DNA of 6,050 nt. It comes from CAYNJF01 sp964351745 (GTDB lineage Bacteria > Pseudomonadota > Gammaproteobacteria > Berkiellales > Berkiellaceae). The stretch is taken from the NCBI GenBank assembly GCA_964351745.1, contig CAYGPI010000114.1, positions 1 through 6,050 of the forward strand. Reading direction: 5' to 3'. The notes below the pieces were generated by a model that made no database searches, was not told the origin of the DNA, and saw nothing but the letters and a program-made list of their open reading frames with translations. The stretch's first letter is position 1. Each line of letters begins with the position of its first letter. Below are positions 1-4,979 of this stretch, piece by piece. Made by a program: the position numbers and the translations under genes.

Positions 1-11
1 CACGTGGAACA
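1..11 (+). other. parS site 1, truncated by window edge
   Basis: The last 11 bases of the parS 16-mer (CACGTGGAACA) are present and match the complete copies exactly. The first five bases would lie left of the window. Confidence 0.85.
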
Positions 12-36
12 TTGCCAGCAAGCCTTAGGGTTTGGA

Positions 37-52
37 TGTTTCACGTGGAACA
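37..52 (+). other. parS site 2 (ParB-binding)
   Basis: TGTTTCACGTGGAACA is seen here. Its two halves, TGTTTCAC and the reverse complement of GTGGAACA (TGTTCCAC), differ only at the fifth base, so it is a near-perfect palindrome around CACGTG. Read on the other strand it is the classical parS TGTTCCACGTGAAACA. ParB (a CTP-dependent DNA clamp) loads at such sites in known systems. Confidence 0.93.
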
Positions 53-77
53 TAGCCATCAAGCCTTGGGGCTAGGA

Positions 78-93
78 TGTTTCACGTGGAACA
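78..93 (+). other. parS site 3 (ParB-binding)
   Basis: An identical 16-mer in the same orientation, 41 bp after the previous copy. The spacer that precedes it (53-77) is the most diverged of the four, yet the parS bases are unchanged. Confidence 0.93.
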
Positions 94-118
94 TTGCCAG
101 CAAGCCTTAGGGGTTGGA

Positions 119-134
119 TGTTTCACGTGGAACA
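119..134 (+). other. parS site 4 (ParB-binding)
   Basis: An identical 16-mer in the same orientation, 41 bp after the previous copy. Confidence 0.93.
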
Positions 135-159
135 TTGCCAGCAAACCTTAGGGTTAGGA

Positions 160-175
160 TGTTTCACGTGGAACA
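160..175 (+). other. parS site 5 (ParB-binding), last of the array
   Basis: An identical 16-mer, 41 bp after the previous copy. The sequence after it keeps only a degraded spacer (TAGCCAACAAAACATGGG), so this is the origin-proximal end of the array. It lies about 150 bp beyond the recF stop codon and about 3.9 kb from the DnaA-box cluster upstream of dnaA. Confidence 0.93.
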
Positions 176-235
176 TAGCCAACAAAACATGGGACAAATA
201 AGCCTAAGCCACCAACAGAGGGCTAGCACAGAAAT

Positions 236-250
236 GTTCTTAGCCAGAAC
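236..250. repeat. short perfect inverted repeat between parS array and recF
   Basis: GTTCT (236-240) and AGAAC (246-250) are perfect inverted arms around TAGCC. The size would suit a dimeric DNA-binding protein, but five-base arms occur often by chance and I recognise no known operator. Apart from this and the DnaA boxes at 278-298, I see nothing functional in 176-327. Confidence 0.25.
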
Positions 251-277
251 CAGAGCCAGGGTTATAAAGGAAAAAAA

Positions 278-286
278 TGTGGATCA
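278..286 (-). promoter_or_regulatory. DnaA-box-like 9-mer (one mismatch) beside recF
   Basis: TGTGGATCA on the plus strand reads TGATCCACA on the minus strand, one base from the DnaA-box consensus TTATCCACA. It lies 12 bp (start to start) from the exact box at 290-298, in the same orientation, which resembles the close spacing of cooperative DnaA sites. Confidence 0.45.
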
Positions 287-289
287 ATA

Positions 290-298
290 TGTGGATAA
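290..298 (-). promoter_or_regulatory. exact DnaA box outside the main origin
   Basis: TGTGGATAA on the plus strand is the exact reverse complement of TTATCCACA, the high-affinity DnaA site. It lies between the end of recF and the parS array, about 3.8 kb from the main box cluster. A random exact 9-mer on either strand is expected about 0.05 times in a window of this size. Possible roles are DnaA titration, a second origin half, or DnaA control of transcription at the recF end. The sequence does not decide between these. Confidence 0.65.
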
Positions 299-327
299 CA
301 AGGATAACTTTAAGAGAAAGGAGACGA

Positions 328-1410
328 CTACTGCCTTTCTAGAACAACACCAGAGTCTACTCCATAAATTTTGCACGAAAACTCTTCTAGCAAAGGCAAG
401 ACAAGCGAGCTCTCGACACCAGTTATAAATGATTGAGCGCCGATCTCGTGAAGCTGTTGAAGAAATTTCGCTCTATGCAAAACATCAAGCTCAGAGCTTA
501 GATCATCTACCAAGTATACGCACTCCTTGTTTAGCGATTGGGTTAAAACCATGCCTTGAGCCAAATACAGAGCACAAACAAGCATTTTCTGTTGGCCTCT
601 AGAAAGGAGGTGTGCGGCTGGATAGTCATGTAGGTTGATTTGCAGATCAGCTCTTTGTGGACCAGACAAGCAGTGCCCCACCCTCATCTCCTGAGATCTG
701 AGTTTCAAAATTGTATCTTCAAAATTATCACTATCTGGCCATCCTTGCCAAAAACTAATAGAGAGTCCGTCCTGGGGGCATATCTCATTAAAAACCTTTT
801 TAAAACAAGGCATTAGCTTCTTTAGGTAAGATTTCCTGAATCGAGTTATTTCTTCTGAGGACTTTACCCAGTCGTGATCCCAAGCTTTTAAATCATTAAC
901 TCTTCCATTTTTTAAAGAAGCATTGCGCTGCTTTAATATTTGAGAAAACCTTTGCCACGCTGCACTAAACCCATCTTCACAGTGAAAAGCTCCCCAATCG
1001 ATAAATTTTCGTCTTCTATCTGGGCCGTCGACAAGCAGAGAAAAGCTATCTGGAGATATAAACAGTGCTGGGAGGTGGGTAGTAAGATCTAGCAGCGAGC
1101 TAACTTTCTTTCCTGAGAGTTTGGCTGTAACTCTACTGGCGCTCCCTTTCATCAGGCCCAGGCTGTAAGTTGGTGAGTTTTCTGAGCTAACTTGGGCGCA
1201 ACTTAGGAAGTGATCTCTTTTATACTGTATTGCAGCAGCCAGCTTTGGGCTTCTAAAGCTTCGGCCATAGGCAAGCACGTAGAGCGCCTCAAGAACACTT
1301 GTTTTACCGCTGCCGTTACACCCCAACAAAACATTAAAGTGAGGACCAGGGTTAATTTGGACGCTACTGAGGTTTCTAAAATCTTTAGTTATGATTTTTT
1401 TTATTGGCAT
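328..1410 (-). CDS. recF: DNA replication and repair protein RecF
   Basis: RecF is an SMC/ABC-like ATPase that acts with RecO and RecR to load RecA at gapped DNA and stalled forks. The 360-aa product is close to the E. coli length (357). Visible motifs are the N-terminal KDFRNL (9-14), Walker A GCNGSGKT (30-37), GPDRRRKFIDWG (129-140), SGPQRADL (249-256), the ABC signature LSRGQQK (269-275) and Walker B VYLVDDLSSELD (298-309). The second Walker A residue is Cys where E. coli has Ala; this is outside the catalytic Lys-Thr pair and should be tolerated. The ATG lies 3 bp after the dnaN stop codon and has no clear ribosome-binding site, so translation is probably coupled to dnaN. It is the last gene of the dnaA operon seen here. 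No gyrB follows directly, as it often does in this group; a non-coding stretch and the parS array follow instead. Confidence 0.97.
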   Translation of the reverse strand: MPIKKIITKDFRNLSSVQINPGPHFNVLLGCNGSGKTSVLEALYVLAYGRSFRSPKLAAAIQYKRDHFLSCAQVSSENSPTYSLGLMKGSASRVTAKLSGKKVSSLLDLTTHLPALFISPDSFSLLVDGPDRRRKFIDWGAFHCEDGFSAAWQRFSQILKQRNASLKNGRVNDLKAWDHDWVKSSEEITRFRKSYLKKLMPCFKKVFNEICPQDGLSISFWQGWPDSDNFEDTILKLRSQEMRVGHCLSGPQRADLQINLHDYPAAHLLSRGQQKMLVCALYLAQGMVLTQSLNKECVYLVDDLSSELDVLHRAKFLQQLHEIGAQSFITGVESSLVLPLLEEFSCKIYGVDSGVVLERQ

Positions 1411-1413
1411 TGG

Positions 1414-2535
1414 CTATAGCCGCATTGGCATCACAACGTAAAGCTCAGAAAGCCGACCACCCTCTTGTGTGTTTGGTTCAAAAAGAACGCTATCCTCTGG
1501 CTTGCCTAAAGAAATCTTTATGGTTTGGCACTTCATGTGTGTTAGGTACTCAAGCAAGTAGTGAACATTAAAGCCTATTTCTACGGCTGAAGCGCTATAG
1601 CTAATTTCAAGTTCATCCTCACCCTCGTCACGCTCTGAATTATTCGCAACGATTTGAAGTTTGTTCTCACTAAAAACCAAGCCGACACCTTGGCGTTTAT
1701 TGTTTAACAAAACAGCGATCCGAACCAATGCTTGCTTTAAGGTTTCACGCTCAACAATCGCGACCTGCCCTTCCCCTTTAGGCAACACTTTTCTAAAGTC
1801 TGGAAATGCGCCATCAATTAATTTCGTCGTAAAGCTAAACTGAGGGATCATCGTGCTCAAGTGGTTGTCACCAATGACAACACCAACCTCTTCTTGCCCC
1901 TCGGCAAATAAGCGCTGCATTTCCATGACAGCCTTTCTGGGAATAATGATGGATGTGGGTTTCAAGAAATCGCATCCATGGGCAATGGTGGCCATCGCTA
2001 AACGGTGACCGTCTGCCGCGACGACTCTAAACTGTCCACCAAGAATATCGAACAACATGCCGTTTAAATAATAACGAGAATCTTGCTGCGCCATCGAGTA
2101 GGAAACACTATCAAGTAAAATTCTAAGATCATTTTGATTCAAAGAAAATTCTAACTTCCCAGGCCCCTCATCCATGACGGGAAAATCTTTAGAAGGCAAA
2201 CAAGCCAAAGTAAAGCGGCTCTTTCCTGCTTGCAGCTTAGCTTTAAATTCATCTTGTGCTTTAAAAACAATAGAAGCTTTCTCTGGCAACGCTTTGCAAA
2301 TATCAACTAATTTTCTTGCGGGGACCGTAATGGCTCCCTCTTGGGCAGGCTCAATCAATGGCACTCTAGCCACAACCTCTATCTCAAGATCTGTTCCTGA
2401 AATAGAAAGTAGCTGATTTTTAACGACGAGCAACACATTGCCCAAAATTGGCAAAGTTTGCTTGCGCTCAACCGCCCCCAAAACTCTCACACAAGGTTTT
2501 AAAAGCTCTTCTCTTGATATCTGAAAACCTATCAT
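1414..2535 (-). CDS. dnaN: DNA polymerase III subunit beta (sliding clamp)
   Basis: The beta clamp is a ring-shaped homodimer that encircles DNA and tethers polymerase III and other clamp-binding proteins. The product has 373 aa (E. coli 366) and shows the three-domain clamp pattern: QTLPILGN (26-33) in domain 1, RYYLNGM (154-160) and AADGHRLA (173-180) in domain 2, GAFPDF (242-247) at the start of domain 3, FNVHYLLEYL (322-331), and the invariant C-terminus YVVMPMRL (366-373) that forms part of the hydrophobic cleft for clamp-binding peptides. The ATG overlaps the dnaA stop codon as ATGA (2532-2535), which fixes the start and implies translational coupling. The gene is complete and nothing in it looks unusual. 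Confidence 0.98.
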   Translation of the reverse strand: MIGFQISREELLKPCVRVLGAVERKQTLPILGNVLLVVKNQLLSISGTDLEIEVVARVPLIEPAQEGAITVPARKLVDICKALPEKASIVFKAQDEFKAKLQAGKSRFTLACLPSKDFPVMDEGPGKLEFSLNQNDLRILLDSVSYSMAQQDSRYYLNGMLFDILGGQFRVVAADGHRLAMATIAHGCDFLKPTSIIIPRKAVMEMQRLFAEGQEEVGVVIGDNHLSTMIPQFSFTTKLIDGAFPDFRKVLPKGEGQVAIVERETLKQALVRIAVLLNNKRQGVGLVFSENKLQIVANNSERDEGEDELEISYSASAVEIGFNVHYLLEYLTHMKCQTIKISLGKPEDSVLFEPNTQEGGRLSELYVVMPMRL

Positions 2536-3863
2536 GTTGAAAGTGTTCTTCTAAGGTTTGAATAATCCTCGCTAATATCCGGGTCGCTTTCTCTTAAGCG
2601 TTTAATGGTCCGGCATGCGTGTATCACGGTTGTGTGATCTCTTCCGCCAATCGCATCTCCAATTTCAGGCAAGCTTCGATTCGTCAACTCTTTGCACAAG
2701 GTCATGGCTATTTGACGAGGTCTTGCCACTGAGCGAGAACGTCTTTTTCCAAGTAAATCTGCAACTTTTACTTTAAAATATTCGGCCACTGTTTTTAAGA
2801 TGTTATCAATGGTCACTAATTTATCTTGTATCGCAAGAATATCTTTCAATGCTTCTTGAACAAAATCTAGGGTAATCGCGCTCCCTGTAAATTGAGCATT
2901 TGCGATGACTCTTTTCAAGGCCCCTTCTAGCTCTCTGACATTAGAGCGAATGCGCTTGGCGATGAAAAAGGCTACCTCATGAGGCAAGTCAACTTGGCTT
3001 TGTTCTGCTTTGCTCATCAAGATGGCGACTCTCGTTTCAAGTTCAGGCGGCTCAACCGCAACGGTCAACCCTGAGCCAAACCGAGATTTTAGGCGCTCTT
3101 CAATGCCACCGATCTCTTTAGGATAACGATCAGAGGTTAAGATAATTTGCTGCTGCCCTTCTAGCAAAGCATTAAATGTATGGAAAAACTCTTCTTGAGA
3201 TCGCTCTTTGCCCGCAAAAAATTGAATATCATCGATTAAAAGTGCATCAACGGATCTATAGAATTTTTTAAAGTCATTAATTGTATTGCTTTGTAATGCC
3301 TTAACCATATCTGCAACAAAGCGCTCTGAATGCAAATACACAACCTTGCCGTTTTTCTTTTTACTTAAGATTTTATTGCCTATCGCATGCATAAGATGTG
3401 TTTTGCCAAGACCCACGCCACCATATAAAAACAACGGATTATAAGCGCCGCCCGGGTTAGCTGCCACCTGCTCTGCTGCTGCCTCTGCAAGCTGATTAGA
3501 CTTTCCGACAACAAAGCTATCAAAAACAAACGAAGGATTTAAATTGTTTTGATGGAGTGGCGCGACACTATTGGTCTGAGGTGCTGTTTTCGGCGCTTCT
3601 GTTTCTTGGGCGGCAGGCTCTCTCTCACCAATGCCGACCATGACCCGCATTGCTTTCCCTTGATTGAGCTCGGTTAGAATTTGGCTAATTCTGCTCAAAA
3701 AATCTTGGGTCACCCCGTCTAAAACATATTGATTAGGCGCCCACAAGGTTAAACCATGAGAGCTGGCCTCGGCTTGCAACGGGCTTAACCATTGATTGAA
3801 TGCGCCTTGAGCAACTTCATCTTTTAGACGTTGCAAACACTGTTGCCATAAAGATAGATCCAC
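2532..3863 (-). CDS. dnaA: chromosomal replication initiator protein DnaA
   Basis: DnaA is the AAA+ initiator that binds DnaA boxes, oligomerises with ATP and melts the origin. The product has 443 aa (E. coli 467); the shortfall is mainly a short linker. Domain I (about 1-75) starts LWQQCLQRLKDEV; a Gln/Pro/Ala-rich domain II linker spans about 80-108. The AAA+ domain III has Walker A GGVGLGKT (148-155), Walker B LLIDDIQF (208-215), sensor 1 ILTSDR (241-246), the box VII arginine-finger segment ERLKSRF with R257 and R261, and the sensor 2 arginine R310 in SNVREL. The DNA-binding domain IV carries RRSRSVARPRQ (374-384) and the DnaA signature GGRDHTTV (406-413). The start is GTG at 3861-3863, as in E. 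coli, with AGGGGG (3875-3880) 11 nt upstream. It heads the dnaA-dnaN-recF operon and transcribes away from the origin. DnaA boxes upstream suggest autoregulation. Confidence 0.98.
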   Translation of the reverse strand: MDLSLWQQCLQRLKDEVAQGAFNQWLSPLQAEASSHGLTLWAPNQYVLDGVTQDFLSRISQILTELNQGKAMRVMVGIGEREPAAQETEAPKTAPQTNSVAPLHQNNLNPSFVFDSFVVGKSNQLAEAAAEQVAANPGGAYNPLFLYGGVGLGKTHLMHAIGNKILSKKKNGKVVYLHSERFVADMVKALQSNTINDFKKFYRSVDALLIDDIQFFAGKERSQEEFFHTFNALLEGQQQIILTSDRYPKEIGGIEERLKSRFGSGLTVAVEPPELETRVAILMSKAEQSQVDLPHEVAFFIAKRIRSNVRELEGALKRVIANAQFTGSAITLDFVQEALKDILAIQDKLVTIDNILKTVAEYFKVKVADLLGKRRSRSVARPRQIAMTLCKELTNRSLPEIGDAIGGRDHTTVIHACRTIKRLRESDPDISEDYSNLRRTLST

Positions 3864-3874
3864 GATACTAGATG

Positions 3875-3880
3875 CCCCCT
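3875..3880 (-). promoter_or_regulatory. ribosome-binding site of dnaA
   Basis: AGGGGG on the minus strand lies 11 nt before the GTG at 3863. It supports the GTG start, since no other in-frame start close by has a better site. Confidence 0.55.
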
Positions 3881-3940
3881 AGAACTACACCAAGCTCACA
3901 AGTTAAGAACTAACTAGCTGAGGTGCGGTGTAAAAAATTG

Positions 3941-3970
3941 TTTATAAAAAATTAACCCGATCGCTGACTA
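3941..3970 (-). promoter_or_regulatory. candidate dnaA promoter
   Basis: On the minus strand, TAGTCA (3965-3970; 4 of 6 to TTGACA) is followed after 18 bp by TATAAA (3941-3946; 5 of 6 to TATAAT). This would start transcription near 3933 and give a leader of about 70 nt. The match is moderate in an AT-rich stretch where chance matches are common, and other starts are possible. Confidence 0.3.
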
Positions 3971-4079
3971 TTTTTTTTTATACATGGCGCTTAGAGAATG
4001 AAAGAACCATTGATTAAGTCACAATATTTTAACGAATTTACAATCGACTGGCTGAGTAGTTTATACCTCCTGGCCAAAG

Positions 4080-4088
4080 TTATCCACA
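4080..4088 (+). promoter_or_regulatory. DnaA box, exact TTATCCACA
   Basis: An exact match to the high-affinity consensus. It is the box nearest dnaA, about 215 bp upstream of its start codon, so it may also take part in dnaA autoregulation. Confidence 0.9.
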
Positions 4089-4114
4089 CTGAATTTTCAG
4101 TAAGCTAGAACTAT

Positions 4115-4123
4115 TTATCCACA
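4115..4123 (+). promoter_or_regulatory. DnaA box, exact TTATCCACA
   Basis: A second exact copy in the same orientation, 35 bp after the first. A weak reverse match (TGTGAATAG, 4130-4138) follows directly. Confidence 0.9.
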
Positions 4124-4180
4124 GGAAATTGTGAATAGCTTGTTATCAAGTGGCAACGAGCTAGTGTACAACTCTCTTAC

Positions 4181-4189
4181 TTCTCCACA
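4181..4189 (+). promoter_or_regulatory. DnaA-box-like site, one mismatch
   Basis: TTCTCCACA differs from TTATCCACA at the third base only. Its place between exact boxes and its shared orientation make it a plausible low-affinity site. Confidence 0.4.
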
Positions 4190-4208
4190 TTAAAAACGAA
4201 AGACCTAG

Positions 4209-4217
4209 TTATCCACA
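4209..4217 (+). promoter_or_regulatory. DnaA box, exact TTATCCACA
   Basis: A third exact copy, in the same orientation as the two before it. Confidence 0.9.
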
Positions 4218-4296
4218 AATTGCCCTATGTGCTTAATGCCCTTTCTCCATAAGGTTAGAATGATTTAAGGAATTGATATCTAATAATATTAATGGT

Positions 4297-4305
4297 TTAT
4301 GCACA
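4297..4305 (+). promoter_or_regulatory. DnaA box, TTATGCACA
   Basis: This matches the relaxed consensus TTATNCACA, with G at the variable fifth base. It is the last of the forward cluster and borders the very AT-rich stretch that begins around 4260, as the box next to a melting region does in other origins. Confidence 0.8.
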
Positions 4306-4321
4306 GAAAAACTGATGCTTA

Positions 4322-4334
4322 TAATAATCATAAG
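4322..4334 (+). repeat. AT-rich repeat motif, copy 1
   Basis: TAATAATCATAAG is seen here. Its first ten bases recur at 4581-4590 and 4891-4900, in the same orientation, each time followed shortly by ATAAG. It starts 17 bp after the DnaA box at 4297-4305. Confidence 0.55.
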
Positions 4335-4346
4335 TTTAAATAAATA

Positions 4347-4359
4347 GATCTTTATTTAT
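4347..4359 (+). other. 13-mer-like element, candidate unwinding site
   Basis: GATCTTTATTTAT agrees at 11 of 13 positions with the E. coli unwinding-element consensus GATCTNTTNTTTT. It lies 41 bp past the DnaA box at 4297-4305, inside a stretch almost free of G and C. This is a match to a known family of elements; the melting function is inferred. Confidence 0.45.
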
Positions 4360-4396
4360 AATAAGATGGCTGTCTAAGTTTATCTTTCATGTGTGT

Positions 4397-4473
4397 TAAA
4401 GCTGTTGATAAAATTAACTTTTCTTGAGCATAAGATTGGGTATTACTAACAATTTTTAACAACAACAGCTTTA
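4397..4473. repeat. long imperfect inverted repeat in oriC
   Basis: TAAAGCTGTTG (4397-4407) is the exact reverse complement of CAACAGCTTTA (4463-4473). With one small insertion the pairing extends inward to 4415 and 4451 (AAAATT opposite AATTTT), leaving a loop of about 35 bp. A DnaA-like 9-mer (TGTTGATAA, 4403-4411) lies in the left arm and another (TTACCCACA, 4471-4479) overlaps the end of the right arm. There is no adjacent gene end or U-tract, so a transcription terminator is unlikely. Confidence 0.6.
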
Positions 4474-4490
4474 CCCACATATTATCCACC
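4471..4490 (+). promoter_or_regulatory. pair of one-mismatch DnaA boxes
   Basis: TTACCCACA (4471-4479) and TTATCCACC (4482-4490) each differ from TTATCCACA by one base. They are in the same orientation, with two bases between them. Such closely spaced weak sites are typical of places where ATP-DnaA assembles cooperatively. Confidence 0.5.
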
Positions 4491-4580
4491 AGGCTAAACG
4501 CCGAAAGCCCCCAATGTTAAATATATGCAAGCCATTAATAATAAAAGATAAATATTAGTTACAAACAAAAAAATCGCCCC

Positions 4581-4624
4581 TAATAATCATCATAAGATAT
4601 AAAAATATATAATATTATTAATTT
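4581..4624 (+). repeat. AT-rich direct repeat, copy A
   Basis: TAATAATCAT (4581-4590), CATAAG (4591-4596), an A/T-only run of 14 bp, then AATATTATTAATTT (4611-4624). The same blocks in the same order recur at 4891-4942. Only two of the 44 bases are G or C outside A/T, so this is a strong candidate for easy strand opening. Confidence 0.65.
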
Positions 4625-4631
4625 TTATTAG

Positions 4632-4756
4632 CGCGAAAACCTTCTCCATTCCAAAAGAGAAAATGTCTTGTAAAACATAAGGTCTTAACCAGTAATAGGA
4701 GAAATGTTTGTGGAAAAATTGATTAAAACATGGGGATAAAGGGACGCCTTTTCGCG
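4632..4756. repeat. CGCGAAAA / TTTTCGCG inverted repeat flanking reverse DnaA-like sites
   Basis: CGCGAAAA (4632-4639) and TTTTCGCG (4749-4756) are perfect 8-bp inverted arms about 109 bp apart. They are islands of CpG in AT-rich DNA and enclose the reverse DnaA-like pair at 4709-4739. Paired sites for an origin-binding protein are possible, but I recognise no known factor. Confidence 0.35.
4709..4739 (-). promoter_or_regulatory. pair of reverse one-mismatch DnaA boxes
   Basis: TGTGGAAAA (4709-4717) and TGGGGATAA (4731-4739) read TTTTCCACA and TTATCCCCA on the minus strand, each one base from TTATCCACA. They start 22 bp apart and face the forward boxes at 4080-4305 and 4471-4490. Thus the AT-rich middle of oriC is bordered by DnaA sites of opposite orientation. 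Confidence 0.45.
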
Positions 4757-4829
4757 AATATCTTAAAAGACGAAATTTGTCCCCAGAATACCAAGCCTTT
4801 TATGCCCTCTTTTACCCAGGGTAAATTTA

Positions 4830-4842
4830 GATCTATCTATTT
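4830..4842 (+). other. second 13-mer-like element
   Basis: GATCTATCTATTT agrees at 11 of 13 positions with GATCTNTTNTTTT and at 12 of 13 with the leftmost E. coli 13-mer (GATCTATTTATTT, from memory). It lies on the rpmH side of the reverse DnaA-like pair. It is an alternative or additional melting site. Confidence 0.4.
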
Positions 4843-4890
4843 GATTTTAAAACAGATAAAGGTGATACAAACAGGCAACAGCTTTGCTAA

Positions 4891-4942
4891 TAATAATCAT
4901 AGATCAATACATAAGAATATATATATAAAATATTATTAATTT
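4891..4942 (+). repeat. AT-rich direct repeat, copy B
   Basis: TAATAATCAT (4891-4900), CATAAG (4910-4915) and AATATTATTAATTT (4929-4942) repeat the blocks of copy A, 310 bp downstream and with a 9-bp insertion (AGATCAATA) after the first block. CAACAGCTTT just before it (4876-4885) also recurs from 4463-4472. It ends about 8 bp before the rpmH promoter. Confidence 0.6.
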
Positions 4943-4950
4943 CATACATG

Positions 4951-4979
4951 TTGATCTTTAACCCTTCTTGCCCTATAGT
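4951..4979 (+). promoter_or_regulatory. promoter of the rpmH-rnpA-yidD-yidC operon
   Basis: TTGATC (4951-4956; 4 of 6 to TTGACA), exactly 17 bp, then TATAGT (4974-4979; 5 of 6 to TATAAT). This sigma-70-type promoter would start transcription near 4986, giving a leader of about 50 nt to the rpmH start. The downstream genes are too tightly packed for obvious separate promoters. Confidence 0.7.

Larger units (their letters stand above)
1..175. repeat. 41-bp tandem repeat array, one parS site per unit
   Basis: Five successive copies of a 16-bp palindrome-like element start at -4 (cut by the window edge), 37, 78, 119 and 160, exactly 41 bp apart each time. Each unit is the 16-mer TGTTTCACGTGGAACA plus a 25-bp spacer that typically begins TTGCCAGCAAGCCTTAGGG. 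The 16-mer is identical in all copies, while the four spacers (12-36, 53-77, 94-118, 135-159) vary at about six positions. After 175 a decayed spacer follows and no parS appears at the next expected place (201-216), so this is the right end of the array. The left end lies outside the window. The 16-mer matches the known ParB-binding parS consensus, so the array is inferred to be a centromere-like ParB loading zone. The 41-bp period is not a multiple of three, which argues against coding. Confidence 0.93.

Noticed and set aside
1..175. CRISPR array
   Set aside because: The repeat is a parS palindrome of 16 bp and the spacers are near-identical to each other, unlike the unique spacers of CRISPR arrays.
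236..250. GTTC-N7-GAAC as a LexA box
   Set aside because: The gammaproteobacterial LexA site is CTGT-N8-ACAG. The GTTC-based sites of other groups have a different arrangement or spacing.
315..340. Hairpin AGAAAGG / CCTTTCT at the recF stop codon as a terminator
   Set aside because: The stem is 7 bp with a 12-nt loop, overlaps the end of the coding sequence and is not followed by a U-run on the minus strand.
114..428. Plus-strand ORF of 104 codons running out of the parS array
   Set aside because: It starts inside the tandem repeats, which shift frame every 41 bp, and runs antisense into the end of recF. Its MFHVEH segment is just parS read as codons.
4704..4739. Eleven-codon ORF (MFVEKLIKTWG) after AGGAG
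   Set aside because: The spacing from AGGAG to ATG is only 2 nt and the ORF coincides with the reverse DnaA-like sites, so a leader peptide is not supported.
4730..4939. Plus-strand ORF of 69 codons in oriC
   Set aside because: It ends in the AT-rich repeat, has no ribosome-binding site that I can see and no recognisable domain, and overlaps origin elements.
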